A DNA stretch of 64,000 bases from positions 93,861 to 157,860 of the forward strand of contig NKIM01000007.1 in assembly GCA_002255955.1 (NCBI GenBank). Reading direction: 5' to 3'. The translations under genes were made by a program, and so were the position numbers. Below the pieces are notes generated by a model. The model did no database searches. It saw only the letters and a program-made list of their open reading frames with translations, and was not told the origin of the DNA. Shown here one piece after another: positions 8,619-17,507 of the stretch. Origin of the DNA: Burkholderiales bacterium PBB2. Its GTDB lineage: Bacteria > Pseudomonadota > Gammaproteobacteria > Burkholderiales > Burkholderiaceae_C. Numbering within the stretch: position 1 is the stretch's first letter; every line of letters starts with the position of its first letter.

Positions 8619-10595
8619 ATGACCTCTTCCGTCCGGCCCCAGGCCCGTACTCAGGCGCGCGCGTTCCTGTCCGCTGCTCGCTCCGTTTCCCTTCGCACCC
8701 TGCCCTTCACCGCACCTTTTGCACTGACGGCCCTGGCCGCACTGAGCCAGACGCCGGCGATGGCACAAACCGCGGCCATGGGCCCGAGCAAGCTGAGCTC
8801 GGTGGTGGTAACCGCCACCCGCAGCAAGCTGGACCTGAACCAGGTGCTGGCCGACGTCACCGTGCTGACCCGCGCCGACATCGAGCGCCAGGGCTTCGGC
8901 AATCTGGCCGATCTGCTGAGCCGCCAGTCCTGCGTTGAAATCGTGCGCAACGGCAACCCCGGCAGCAGCACCAGCCTGTTCACCCGCGGCGCCAACACCC
9001 AGCACACCTTGCTGCTGGTGGACGGCGTGCGCATGGACACCCAGGGCGGCAGCGGTGGCCCGGCCTGGGAGGCCATCCCCCTGTCCATGATCGAGCGTGT
9101 CGAAATCGTGCGCGGCGCGGCCAGCAGCGTCTACGGCTCGGACGCCGTGGCCGGCGTGGTCCAGGTCTTCACCCGCAAATCCACGGGCAAGCCCCTGGTC
9201 GACTTCGGCGCCGGCATCGGCTCGCTGGGCACGGTCAAGGCCGATTTCAATGCCAGTGGTTTGCTCGGTGACTTCGACTACGCCCTAGGCCTCGCGACCG
9301 AGTACGCCGAAGGCTTCAACATCCGCAAGGTCAGCAACGACCCGGCCTACACGCCGGACGTGGACGGCTGGCGCAATCACAGCCTGAACGCCCGCCTGGG
9401 CTACCAGCTGAACCGCCAGCATCGCGCGGAGCTGGTGCACACCACGTCCTCGACCGATGCTGCCTACGACGCCTCGGCCAAGCCCAAGACCGGCATCGAC
9501 GACCGCAATCTGCACCGCACCCAGATCACCCGCGCGCTGTGGAGCGCCCAGTGGAATGCCGATCTGCAGACCGAGCTGAGCCAGGGCGTGTCGACCGAGC
9601 GTTATGAGACGCAGACCAACAAGACCAGCACCTACCTGACCGAAACCCGTGTGCGCCAGACCGCGCTGAACGGCAGCTACAAGCTGGGCGCCAGCCTCGG
9701 CCAGATCAACGGCCTGCTGGAGCGCCGCAGCGATGAGCTGGTGAACTCGGGCCTGCGCAAGGAGGTGGGCGGACGCGCCGACCGTCATCAGGACGCGGTG
9801 GCCCTGGCCTATCTGCTGAGCCTGGGCAGCGTGGACTTCCAGCTTCACGCCCGCCACGACGATGACAGCGACTTTGGCGGCACCAACACCGGCACCGTGG
9901 CCGCCGGCTGGCGCTTCGCCAGCGGCTGGCGCAGCTGGGCCAGCGCCGGCACCGCCTTCCGCGCGCCGACCCTGTACCAGATCTTCAGCGAATACGGCCC
10001 CAAGCCCGGCGTGGCGCCCCTCAGCCCCGAACGCGGTCGCAACACCGAGCTGGGTCTGAACTACAGCAGTGGTGACAGCGAGCTGGGCCTGACCGTCTAC
10101 AACAACCGCATCCGCGACCTGATCACCTGGGACAGCGGCTTTGCGGCCAACTGCGTCTCCACCTTCGGCGGCTGCTACGGCAATCTGGCCAAGGTCAAGC
10201 TGCGCGGCGTCAGCCTGCAGGGCGAGACCCGCTTCGCCGGCCTGCGCCTGCAAGGCACGCTGGACTGGCAGGACCCTCGTGATGTGGCCAGCGACAAAAT
10301 CCTCGGCCGCCGTTCACGCACCCACGGCACCTTGCGCGTGGAAAAAACCCTGGACCAATGGACCGCGGGCGCACAAGTGCAGGCCAATGGCAAGCGCTTC
10401 GATGACCACGCCAACACCCGACCGATGGGCGGCTACGCGCTGCTGAATCTGGATGCCGGCTACCGCATCAACAAGCAGCTGCGCGTGCAGATCAACCTCG
10501 ACAACGCGCTGAACAAGGACTACGAGACGGCCAAGGGCTATGCCCAGGCGCCGCGCACCGTGCTGTTCAGCCTGCGTTACAGCCCCGAGCTCTAA
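8619..10595 (+). CDS. btuB: TonB-dependent vitamin B12 receptor BtuB
   Basis: Outer-membrane receptor that imports cobalamins with TonB energy. After an N-terminal export signal ending near TPAMAQ comes a TonB-box-like segment (SSVVVTATRSK), a plug domain (LLLVDGVRMDTQ, IERVEIVRGAASSVYGSDAVAGVVQVFT) and a long beta-barrel ending in an aromatic C-terminal strand (TVLFSLRYSPEL). About 658 residues, close to E. coli BtuB plus a longer leader. The start is uncertain: ATG at 8619 is preferred over an upstream TTG at 8601. Function is supported by the riboswitch in front and the btuFCD genes behind. Confidence 0.93.
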   Translation: MTSSVRPQARTQARAFLSAARSVSLRTLPFTAPFALTALAALSQTPAMAQTAAMGPSKLSSVVVTATRSKLDLNQVLADVTVLTRADIERQGFGNLADLLSRQSCVEIVRNGNPGSSTSLFTRGANTQHTLLLVDGVRMDTQGGSGGPAWEAIPLSMIERVEIVRGAASSVYGSDAVAGVVQVFTRKSTGKPLVDFGAGIGSLGTVKADFNASGLLGDFDYALGLATEYAEGFNIRKVSNDPAYTPDVDGWRNHSLNARLGYQLNRQHRAELVHTTSSTDAAYDASAKPKTGIDDRNLHRTQITRALWSAQWNADLQTELSQGVSTERYETQTNKTSTYLTETRVRQTALNGSYKLGASLGQINGLLERRSDELVNSGLRKEVGGRADRHQDAVALAYLLSLGSVDFQLHARHDDDSDFGGTNTGTVAAGWRFASGWRSWASAGTAFRAPTLYQIFSEYGPKPGVAPLSPERGRNTELGLNYSSGDSELGLTVYNNRIRDLITWDSGFAANCVSTFGGCYGNLAKVKLRGVSLQGETRFAGLRLQGTLDWQDPRDVASDKILGRRSRTHGTLRVEKTLDQWTAGAQVQANGKRFDDHANTRPMGGYALLNLDAGYRINKQLRVQINLDNALNKDYETAKGYAQAPRTVLFSLRYSPEL

Positions 10596-10612
10596 GCCGG
10601 GAGGCAAGCGGC

Positions 10613-11191
10613 ATGGCAGCAGCAACAGCGCAGCACCAGCTCATCGTCGGCGGCCAGCGCAGCGGCAAGAGCCGCCATGCCGAGCGCCTGGCCCAGCGCT
10701 GGCTGAAAGCCTCACCGGCGCATGAGGTCTGCGTGCTGGCCACGGCCCAGGCCTGGGACGAGGAGATGCGCCAGCGCATTGCCCGCCACCAGGCCGACCG
10801 GCCGGCCGGCTTTGCCACCGTGGAGGTGCCGCTGTCGCTCTCCCGTGCCCTGCGCGCCCAGAGCGCGCCGGGCCGGCTGCTGCTGGTGGACTGCCTGACC
10901 CTGTGGCTGACCAACTGGCTGATGCCCATGGACGGCCGGCCTGACCGCGCGGGCTGGGAGGCTGAGCGCAGCGCGCTGCTGGCCTGCCTGCCCGAGTTGG
11001 CCTCACCTGTGCTCTTCGTATCCAACGAGGTGGGCTGGGGCATCTCGCCGCTGGGGCGCGAGGTGCGCGACTTTGTCGATGAGCTGGGCCGGCTCAACCA
11101 GGCGGTGGCCAGCCGCTGTCAAGACCTGACCCTGATGGTGGCCGGCCAGGCCTGGACCCGGCCGGTGCATGTGGAGACCGATCTGCCATGA
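10613..11191 (+). CDS. cobU: Adenosylcobinamide kinase / adenosylcobinamide-phosphate guanylyltransferase
   Basis: Phosphorylates adenosylcobinamide and then transfers GMP from GTP, giving AdoCbi-GDP for CobS. The 192 residues show the P-loop GGQRSGKSRHAE at the N-terminus and the family stretch SNEVGWGISPLGREVRDFVDELGRLNQAVA (broken here as SNEVGWGISPLG, then DELGRLNQAVA). It is also called cobP. It follows btuB by 17 bases and overlaps the btuF start by four (ATGA). Confidence 0.94.
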   Translation: MAAATAQHQLIVGGQRSGKSRHAERLAQRWLKASPAHEVCVLATAQAWDEEMRQRIARHQADRPAGFATVEVPLSLSRALRAQSAPGRLLLVDCLTLWLTNWLMPMDGRPDRAGWEAERSALLACLPELASPVLFVSNEVGWGISPLGREVRDFVDELGRLNQAVASRCQDLTLMVAGQAWTRPVHVETDLP

Positions 11192-12105
11192 AGCCTCGCT
11201 TCGTTTCTTCTCTTGTCGCAGCCTCACTGCTCGCGATGATGCTCGGCCCGGTGCATGCGCAAGCTCAAGCGCCCGCCAAGGTCGAGATCAAGGATGACCT
11301 CGGCCACACCACCCAGTGGAGCCGCCCGCCACAGCGCATCGTCACCCTGCTGCCCTCGCTGACCGAGACCGTCTGTGCCCTGGGGGCCTGCGAGCGCCTG
11401 GTCGGCGTGGACCGCTATTCCAACTTCCCCGAGGCGGTGAACAAGCTGCCCAAGCTCGGTGGCCTGGACGACACCCAGGTCGAGACCATCGTGTCGCTGA
11501 GGCCCGATGTGGTGCTGCTGGCGCCGTCTTCGCGCGTCACCGACCGGCTGCGCAGCCTGGGCCTGACCGTGGTGACGCTGGAGGCCAAGTCCTACGCCGA
11601 TGTGCAACGTGTGCTCGACAAGATCGGCGCCCTGCTGCAGGTGCGCGATGCCCAGGCCGTCTGGCGCCGTATTGATGCCCTGGTCGGCGCCGCCGCGCAA
11701 AGCATCCCGCCGCAGGCGCGCGGCACCTTGGTCTACTACGAAGTCGACCGCTCGCCCTATGCCGCAGGCCCCGTGTCCTTCATGGGCGAGACCATGACCC
11801 GCCTGGGCCTGAGAAACATCATCACCCCCGAGATGGGCCCCTTTCCCAAGATCAGCCCCGAGTACGTGGTGCGCGCGGCACCGCAGCTGATCATGATCGG
11901 CAAGCGCAATGCCGACGGCCTGTTCCAACGCCCGGGCTGGGACCGCATCCCTGCCATCCGCGAGCAGCGTGTCTGCGTCTTCGATGCGCAGCAAAGCGAT
12001 GTGCTGGCCCGCCCCGGCCCGCGCATGGGCGAGGCCGCGCAGATCATGGCGCAATGCCTGCGCGAGCAGAGCAGCAGCAGCAGCAGCAGCAAGAAAGCCC
12101 GATGA
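11188..12105 (+). CDS. btuF: Periplasmic cobalamin-binding protein BtuF
   Basis: Delivers corrinoids to the BtuCD importer. The 305 residues start with a clear signal peptide (VAASLLAMMLGPVHAQA). The mature part has the class III binding-protein pattern: PPQRIVTLLPSLTETVCALG, VGVDRYSNFP, PDVVLLAPSSR and a late AAPQLIMIGKRNADG. The C-terminus ends in seven serines and KKAR, coded by an AGC repeat. ATGA overlaps join it to cobU before and btuC after. Confidence 0.92.
   Translation: MKPRFVSSLVAASLLAMMLGPVHAQAQAPAKVEIKDDLGHTTQWSRPPQRIVTLLPSLTETVCALGACERLVGVDRYSNFPEAVNKLPKLGGLDDTQVETIVSLRPDVVLLAPSSRVTDRLRSLGLTVVTLEAKSYADVQRVLDKIGALLQVRDAQAVWRRIDALVGAAAQSIPPQARGTLVYYEVDRSPYAAGPVSFMGETMTRLGLRNIITPEMGPFPKISPEYVVRAAPQLIMIGKRNADGLFQRPGWDRIPAIREQRVCVFDAQQSDVLARPGPRMGEAAQIMAQCLREQSSSSSSSKKAR
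12070..12090 (+). repeat. (AGC)7 trinucleotide repeat at the end of btuF
   Basis: Seven uninterrupted AGC units code for seven serines just before the btuF stop and the overlapping btuC start. A change in unit number would alter only the tail length, not the frame. Confidence 0.9.
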
Positions 12106-13121
12106 GCCGCGCCGCCGCCCCGCATGCACCGTCCTGGTCGGCCTGGCCGCTGCTGGCCGGCCTGCTGCTGGCCAGTGGCCTGGCCCTGGCTGTGGGCGTG
12201 GCGGTGGGCAGCACCGGCTTTGCCCTGGACTGGTCGGGCACCGACCCGATGCAGGCGCAAATCCTCTGGCAAATCCGCCTGCCGCGCTCGGCCGGTGCCT
12301 GGCTGGCCGGCGCCTTGCTGGGCCTGGCCGGCGCCATCACCCAAGGCCTGTTCCGCAATCCCCTGGCCGACCCCTACCTGCTGGGCAGCGCCGCCGGCGC
12401 GCGCCTGGGTGTGGCGCTGAGCCTGGCCGTTCTGGGCGGCACACCCATGGGCATGCAATGGCTGGAACGCCTGGGTCTGACCGGCGCCGCCTTTCTCGGC
12501 ACCCTGGCCGGCGTCAGCCTGGCGCTGACCATGGCCAAGGGCGTGGAGCACACCTTGCGCCTGCTGCTGGCCGGCGTGGTGGTGGGCGTGGTGCTGGGCG
12601 CCGTCACCGACCTGATCACCCTCGCCCAGCCCGACATCCTGCGCACCATGCAGGCCTTTGTGCTGGGCACCACCAGCTTTCTGGGCTGGCCCAGCATCGT
12701 GCTGATGGGCGGCGTGCTGCTGCTCAGCCTGGCCGTGGCCCTGGGCGCCAGCGAAGCGCTGGATGCCCTGACCCTGGGCGAGGCCACCGCCGAGTCGCTG
12801 GGCGTGCGCCTGGGCCTGGTGCGCGCCTTGCTGATCATTGCCTTCGCACTGGCCACCGGCACCGCCGTGGCCCAGACCGGCATGATCGCCTTCGTCGGTC
12901 TGGTGGCCCCGCATCTGGTGCGCAACCTCTGCCACGGCTCGCACCGCCAGCTCTTGTTGCTCTCGGCCTGCGCCGGCGGCCTGCTGCTGCTGGCGGCCGA
13001 CATCCTGTCGCGCTGGCTGATGGCGCCGCAAGAGCTGCCAGTGGGCGTGATCACCGCCATCCTGGGCGGCGGCTATCTGCTGCGCCTGATGCACAAGCGC
13101 AAATACGGAGGCCGCGCATGA
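12102..13121 (+). CDS. btuC: Cobalamin ABC importer permease BtuC
   Basis: Inner-membrane channel of the B12 importer (FecCD family). 339 residues with about ten hydrophobic segments; characteristic stretches are LPRSAGAWLAGALLGLAGAI, FRNPLADPYLLGSAAGA and GMIAFVGLVAPHLVRN, the last being the loop that contacts the ATPase. The ATG at 12102 overlaps the btuF stop. The gene continues into btuD with another ATGA overlap. Confidence 0.94.
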   Translation: MSRAAAPHAPSWSAWPLLAGLLLASGLALAVGVAVGSTGFALDWSGTDPMQAQILWQIRLPRSAGAWLAGALLGLAGAITQGLFRNPLADPYLLGSAAGARLGVALSLAVLGGTPMGMQWLERLGLTGAAFLGTLAGVSLALTMAKGVEHTLRLLLAGVVVGVVLGAVTDLITLAQPDILRTMQAFVLGTTSFLGWPSIVLMGGVLLLSLAVALGASEALDALTLGEATAESLGVRLGLVRALLIIAFALATGTAVAQTGMIAFVGLVAPHLVRNLCHGSHRQLLLLSACAGGLLLLAADILSRWLMAPQELPVGVITAILGGGYLLRLMHKRKYGGRA

Positions 13122-13966
13122 TGAGCACGACCCACGCAACAGCGCTGAGCTGCAAAGACCTCAGCGCCAGCTTGCAAGGCCAGCCGGTGCTGCACCGGCT
13201 CTCGCTGGAGCTGCCGGCCGGGCAATGGACGGCCATCGTCGGCCCCAACGGCGCGGGCAAGTCGACCCTGCTGCGCGCCCTGGCCGGGTTGATCCCCAGC
13301 CTGGGCAGCATCGAGCTGCTCGGCCGCCCCCTGACCGAGTGGCCGCGCAAGGCGCGCGCCCGCGAGCTGGCCTGGCTGGGCCAGAACGAAAGCAGCGGCG
13401 ACGAACTGAGCGCGCAAGATGTGGTGATGCTGGGCCGCCTGCCCCATCGCGCCTGGCTGGCGCCGCCGAGCAGCGCCGATCAGGCCGCCGTGCAACAGGC
13501 CATGCTGCAGACCCAGTGCTGGGACTGGCGCAAGCGCCCGCTGGGCCAGCTCTCGGGCGGCGAGCGCCAGCGCGTGCTCTTGGCCCGCGCCCTGGCCGTG
13601 CAGGCACAGGTGCTGCTGATGGACGAACCCCTGGCTCATCTGGACCCGCCGCACCAGGCCGACTGGCTGCAGCTGGTGCGCGGTCTGGCCCGGGCCGGCG
13701 TGGCCGTGGTCAGCGTGCTGCATGAGCTGAACATGGCCTTGCAGGCCGACGGACTGGTCATCATGCAAGCCGGCCGCGTGCTCTGCCACGGCCGGCCCGG
13801 CGAGGCCGACAGCCACCGCGCCCTGCAGCAGGTGTTTGACGAGCGCCTGCACCTGCTCGAGGTGCAGGGCCAGTGGCTGGCCTTGCCCACGGCGCCGGTG
13901 CAGGCGCCCGCAGCCAGCCCGGCCGCCTTCGGCAATGTCGTGCCTCTCAAACAAAAAGCCGATTGA
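13118..13966 (+). CDS. btuD: Cobalamin ABC importer ATPase BtuD
   Basis: Powers BtuC. 282 residues with Walker A GPNGAGKST, signature LSGGERQRV, Walker B VLLMDEPLAHLD and the switch His in VLHELNMAL. The last 40 residues are Pro/Ala-rich and beyond the conserved domain. The start ATG at 13118 overlaps the btuC stop; a second ATG follows directly at 13121. Confidence 0.94.
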   Translation: MMSTTHATALSCKDLSASLQGQPVLHRLSLELPAGQWTAIVGPNGAGKSTLLRALAGLIPSLGSIELLGRPLTEWPRKARARELAWLGQNESSGDELSAQDVVMLGRLPHRAWLAPPSSADQAAVQQAMLQTQCWDWRKRPLGQLSGGERQRVLLARALAVQAQVLLMDEPLAHLDPPHQADWLQLVRGLARAGVAVVSVLHELNMALQADGLVIMQAGRVLCHGRPGEADSHRALQQVFDERLHLLEVQGQWLALPTAPVQAPAASPAAFGNVVPLKQKAD

Positions 13967-13977
13967 ATTCACTCGCC

Positions 13978-15324
13978 ATGCCGCTGAACGCCGACACCAC
14001 CACCCTCTGCCCCGCCGTGCTGATCAGCGCGCCCTCCTCGGGCTCGGGCAAGACCAGCGTCACCGCGGCCATCGCCCGCTGGCACCGGCGCCAGGGTCAG
14101 CGCGTGCGCGTATTCAAGACCGGGCCGGACTACCTCGACCCCATGGTGCTGGAGCGCGCCAGTGGCCACCCGGTGTATCAGCTCGACCTGTTCATGGGCG
14201 GCCTGGCGCATTGCCGCGCCCTGCTGGCCCAGGCCGCCACTGAGGCCGACCTGATCCTCGTCGAGGGCGTGATGGGCTTGTTCGATGGCGACCCCAGCAG
14301 CGCCGATCTGGCCGCCGCATTCGGCCTGCCGGTGCTGGCCGTGATCGATGCCTCAGCCATGGCCCAGACCTTTGCCGCCCTGGCCACCGGCTTGCAGCGC
14401 TACCGCAGCGACATCACGCTTTGCGGCGTGGTGGCCAACCGCGTGGGCAGCCCCGGCCATGGCCAGATGGTGGCCCAAGGCCTGCCGGCCGATCTGCCCC
14501 TGGCCGCCGCCCTGCTGCGCAAGCCTGAGCTGAGCCTGCCCGAGCGCCACCTGGGCCTGGTTCAGGCCATGGAGCTGCCCGAGCTGGACAGCCAGCTGGA
14601 CGCCTGGTCCGATGCCTGGGGCGAGGCGCTGAGGCCCGAGTTCGAATGGCCGCGGGTGCGCTTCGATCTGCAAGAACCCCTCTGGCCAGCGAAAGAGGTG
14701 CCGCCGCAAGCGCTGACCGGCCGTCGCATCGCCGTGGCCCAGGACGCCTGCTTCTCCTTCATCTACCCGGCCAATCTCGATTGCCTGCGCGCGCTCGGCG
14801 CCGAGGTGATCTGCTTCTCGCCGCTGCAGGGTCAGGTCTTGCCCGACTGCGACGCCCTCTGGCTGCCCGGCGGCTACCCCGAGCTGCATGCGCCGGCCCT
14901 GGCCGCCCACCCCAGCTTTTTCGCATCGCTGCGCGAGCACCTGGCACAAGCCAAGCCTCTGCTGGCCGAATGTGGCGGCATGCTCTGCCTGCTCGACAGC
15001 CTGGCCGATGCCGAGGGCCAGGTCCACCCCATGGCCGGCCTGATGCCCGGCCAGGCGCGCATGCAGAAACGCCTGGCCGCGCTCGGCCTGCAAGCCCTCG
15101 ATTGGCCCGAAGGACCGCTGCGCGGCCACAGCTTTCATCACTCGACGATGGAGACGCCGCTGGCACCTGCCGCCATCGCCAGCAACCCCAATGCCAAGAC
15201 CGGCAGCCGCGCGGCTGAAGCGCTCTACCTCCAGGGCTCGCTGCGGGCCAGCTATGTGCACCATTACTTCGCCTCCAACCCGGTGGCCGTGGCGCGCTTC
15301 TTCTCGGCGGGTGCTTGCCCGTGA
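13978..15324 (+). CDS. cobB: Cobyrinate / hydrogenobyrinate a,c-diamide synthase
   Basis: Amidates the a and c side chains of the corrin ring using glutamine and ATP. The 448 residues hold an N-terminal dethiobiotin-synthetase-like ATPase domain (SAPSSGSGKTSVTAAIARW, FKTGPDYLDP) and a C-terminal glutamine amidotransferase domain with the nucleophile Cys in LLAECGGMLCLL. CobB and CbiA differ mainly in substrate, and the sequence does not settle which applies. The TGA overlaps the GTG of bluB. Confidence 0.93.
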   Translation: MPLNADTTTLCPAVLISAPSSGSGKTSVTAAIARWHRRQGQRVRVFKTGPDYLDPMVLERASGHPVYQLDLFMGGLAHCRALLAQAATEADLILVEGVMGLFDGDPSSADLAAAFGLPVLAVIDASAMAQTFAALATGLQRYRSDITLCGVVANRVGSPGHGQMVAQGLPADLPLAAALLRKPELSLPERHLGLVQAMELPELDSQLDAWSDAWGEALRPEFEWPRVRFDLQEPLWPAKEVPPQALTGRRIAVAQDACFSFIYPANLDCLRALGAEVICFSPLQGQVLPDCDALWLPGGYPELHAPALAAHPSFFASLREHLAQAKPLLAECGGMLCLLDSLADAEGQVHPMAGLMPGQARMQKRLAALGLQALDWPEGPLRGHSFHHSTMETPLAPAAIASNPNAKTGSRAAEALYLQGSLRASYVHHYFASNPVAVARFFSAGACP

Positions 15325-15983
15325 TCCCCTGCGCCCAGCACCAGTTCAGCGCGGCTGAGCGTGACACCGTCTACGCCAACATCGCCCTGCGCCGCGACAT
15401 CCGCCACTTCGCCCCCGGCGGACAGGTGGACGATGCGCAGCTGCAGCGCATGCTGAACGCCGCGCATCAAGCACCTTCGGTGGGCCTGATGCAGCCCTGG
15501 CGCTTCATGCGCATCCGCCAGCCCGCGCTGCGCAGGCAGATCCAGGCCCTGGTCGAAGCCGAGCGCCAGCGCACGGCCGAGGCGTTGGACGCCCGCGCCG
15601 CCGAGTTTCTGCGCCTCAAGGTTGAGGGCCTTGGCGAATGCGCCGAGCTGCTGCTGGTGAGCCTCGCGCCCGAGGACGGCACGGTGTTTGGCCGCCGCAG
15701 CATGCCGCGCGAGATGGCGCTGTGCTCGGCCGCCTGTGCGGTGCAAAACCTCTGGCTGGCCGCGCGCGCCGAGAACCTGGGCCTGGGCTGGGTCTCGATG
15801 TTCGAACCCGAGGCCCTGGCCGCGCTGCTGCAGCTGCCGCAGGGCGCCATGCCCCTGGGCCTGCTCTGCCTGGGCCCGGTGGCCCGTTTTTACGAACGCC
15901 CCATGCTCGAGCAGCTGGGCTGGCGCGATGCCCGCCCGCTGGCCGAGATGCTGATGGACGAACCCTCTCTGGAATTGAGCTGA
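15321..15983 (+). CDS. bluB: 5,6-dimethylbenzimidazole synthase BluB
   Basis: An oxygen-dependent flavin-destroying enzyme that turns FMNH2 into dimethylbenzimidazole, the lower ligand of B12. The 220 residues show the nitroreductase-like fold with RRDIRHF near the N-terminus, AAHQAPSVGLMQPWRF, and GLGWVSMFEP. A GTG at 15321 forms a GTGA overlap with cobB and is the likely start. Its presence implies that the organism makes its own lower ligand under aerobic conditions for the CobT step encoded downstream. Confidence 0.92.
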   Translation: MIPCAQHQFSAAERDTVYANIALRRDIRHFAPGGQVDDAQLQRMLNAAHQAPSVGLMQPWRFMRIRQPALRRQIQALVEAERQRTAEALDARAAEFLRLKVEGLGECAELLLVSLAPEDGTVFGRRSMPREMALCSAACAVQNLWLAARAENLGLGWVSMFEPEALAALLQLPQGAMPLGLLCLGPVARFYERPMLEQLGWRDARPLAEMLMDEPSLELS

Positions 15984-15985
15984 CC

Positions 15986-16555
15986 ATGGAAATCGAAAAG
16001 CCCCCCGTCGACCGCGAACGCGTCATCCCCACGGCCGAGCGCCGCGGCCTGATCCTGGTCCACACCGGCGACGGCAAGGGCAAGAGCACGGCCGCCTTCG
16101 GCCTGGCCCTGCGCGCCCATGGCCGCGGCAAGGCGGTCAAGATCTACCAGTTCATGAAAGTGCCCAGCGCCCGCTTTGGCGAGCACCGCATGTTCGAGCA
16201 GCTCGGTGTGCCCATCGAAGGCCTGGGCGATGGCTTCAGCTGGAAGAGCAAGGACCTGGAGCACAGCGCCCAGCTGGCCCGCGATGGCTGGACTCGCGCC
16301 GCCGCCACCATCGCCGCCGGCGAGCATTTCCTGGTGGTGCTGGACGAGATCATGTACCCGCTGCGCTACGGCTGGCTGCCGCTGGAGCCGGTGCTGCAAG
16401 CCCTGCGCGAACGGCCGGCCCATGTCCATGTGGTGCTGACCGGACGTAACGCGCCAGACGAGCTGATCGAGCTGGCCGACACCGTGACCGAGATGACGCT
16501 GATCAAGCACCACTTCAAGGCGGGTGTGCCGGCGCAGCGCGGGATTGAAGATTGA
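15986..16555 (+). CDS. cobO: Cob(I)yrinic acid a,c-diamide adenosyltransferase
   Basis: Attaches the 5'-deoxyadenosyl group from ATP to the cobalt. The 189 residues show the CobA/CobO P-loop HTGDGKGKSTAAFGLALRAHG, FMKVPSARFGE and VLDEIMYPLRYGWL. A GGAATTGAG ribosome site precedes the ATG at 15986, which begins two bases after bluB ends. Confidence 0.95.
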   Translation: MEIEKPPVDRERVIPTAERRGLILVHTGDGKGKSTAAFGLALRAHGRGKAVKIYQFMKVPSARFGEHRMFEQLGVPIEGLGDGFSWKSKDLEHSAQLARDGWTRAAATIAAGEHFLVVLDEIMYPLRYGWLPLEPVLQALRERPAHVHVVLTGRNAPDELIELADTVTEMTLIKHHFKAGVPAQRGIED

Positions 16556-16562
16556 CACAGCC

Positions 16563-17507
16563 ATGAGCATGGCCTGGCTGCTGCCCCTGGCGTTTGCCTT
16601 CGCCCTGGCGATCGATCGCCTTTGCGGCGAGCCGCCGCTGTGGGCGCATCCGGTGGTGGCCATGGGCAAGTACTTGGGCCTGTTCACGGAAGTGCTGGCA
16701 CGGCAGCAGGCGGGCCTGGCGTTTGTCGGCGGCGCCCTGGCCTGGTGCGTGGGGGCCGGGCTCTGCATCGCCCTGGCCATGCTGCTGGAAACGCAGCTGA
16801 TGATGCAGACCCAGGCCTGGCTGGGTGGCGCGCGCCTTCTGCTGTGTGCGGCCCTGCTGGGGCTCTTGCTCAAGCCCTTGCTGGCCTGGCGCATGCTGCG
16901 CGAAGAGGTGGCGGCCGTCGAGGCGGCCCTGGCCGAATCGCTGCCGGCCGGGCGGGCGCGCTTGGCGCGACTGGTCAGCCGCGACACCACGCGCTTGAGC
17001 GAGGCCGAGGTGCGCGAGGCCGCGCTGGAAACCCTGGTCGAGAACCTCAATGACTCGGTGGTGGCGCCCCTGTTCTGGGCCATGATCGCCGGCCTGCCCG
17101 GCGCGGCGCTCTACCGTTTTGCCAACACGGCCGATGCCATGTGGGGCTACCGCGACCGGCGCGAATGGTCGGGCAAATGGGCAGCGCGCGCCGACGACGC
17201 CCTGTCCTGGATTCCCGCACGACTGACGGCCTTGGGCCTGCTGCTCGGCCGGCCCAAGCTGTGGCTGGCCCTATTCAGTCAGGCGCGCCGCACGCCATCG
17301 CCCAACAGCGGTTGGCCCATGGCAGCCCTGGCTTTGCGCTTGGGTCTGAGCCTGGGCAAACCTGGGGTTTATCGCCTCAACCCTGCAGGGCGCGCGCCGC
17401 AGCGTGGCGATCTGGCGCCGGCCCTGGGCCTGGCGCGCTGGAGCCTCCTGCTCAACGCAGGCCTGCTGGCACTTGGCGCGGCCTGGCTGCGTGACGGCTT
17501 GTCATGA
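16563..17507 (+). CDS. cbiB: Adenosylcobinamide-phosphate synthase (CbiB/CobD)
   Basis: Inner-membrane enzyme joining the aminopropanol arm to adenosylcobyric acid. 314 residues with several membrane segments; conserved stretches are DRLCGEPPLWAHPVVAMGK, SRDTTRLSEAEVREAALET, and NLNDSVVAPLFWAM. The ATG at 16563 (MSMAW) is seven bases after cobO, and the last codons overlap the next gene. Confidence 0.94.
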   Translation: MSMAWLLPLAFAFALAIDRLCGEPPLWAHPVVAMGKYLGLFTEVLARQQAGLAFVGGALAWCVGAGLCIALAMLLETQLMMQTQAWLGGARLLLCAALLGLLLKPLLAWRMLREEVAAVEAALAESLPAGRARLARLVSRDTTRLSEAEVREAALETLVENLNDSVVAPLFWAMIAGLPGAALYRFANTADAMWGYRDRREWSGKWAARADDALSWIPARLTALGLLLGRPKLWLALFSQARRTPSPNSGWPMAALALRLGLSLGKPGVYRLNPAGRAPQRGDLAPALGLARWSLLLNAGLLALGAAWLRDGLS

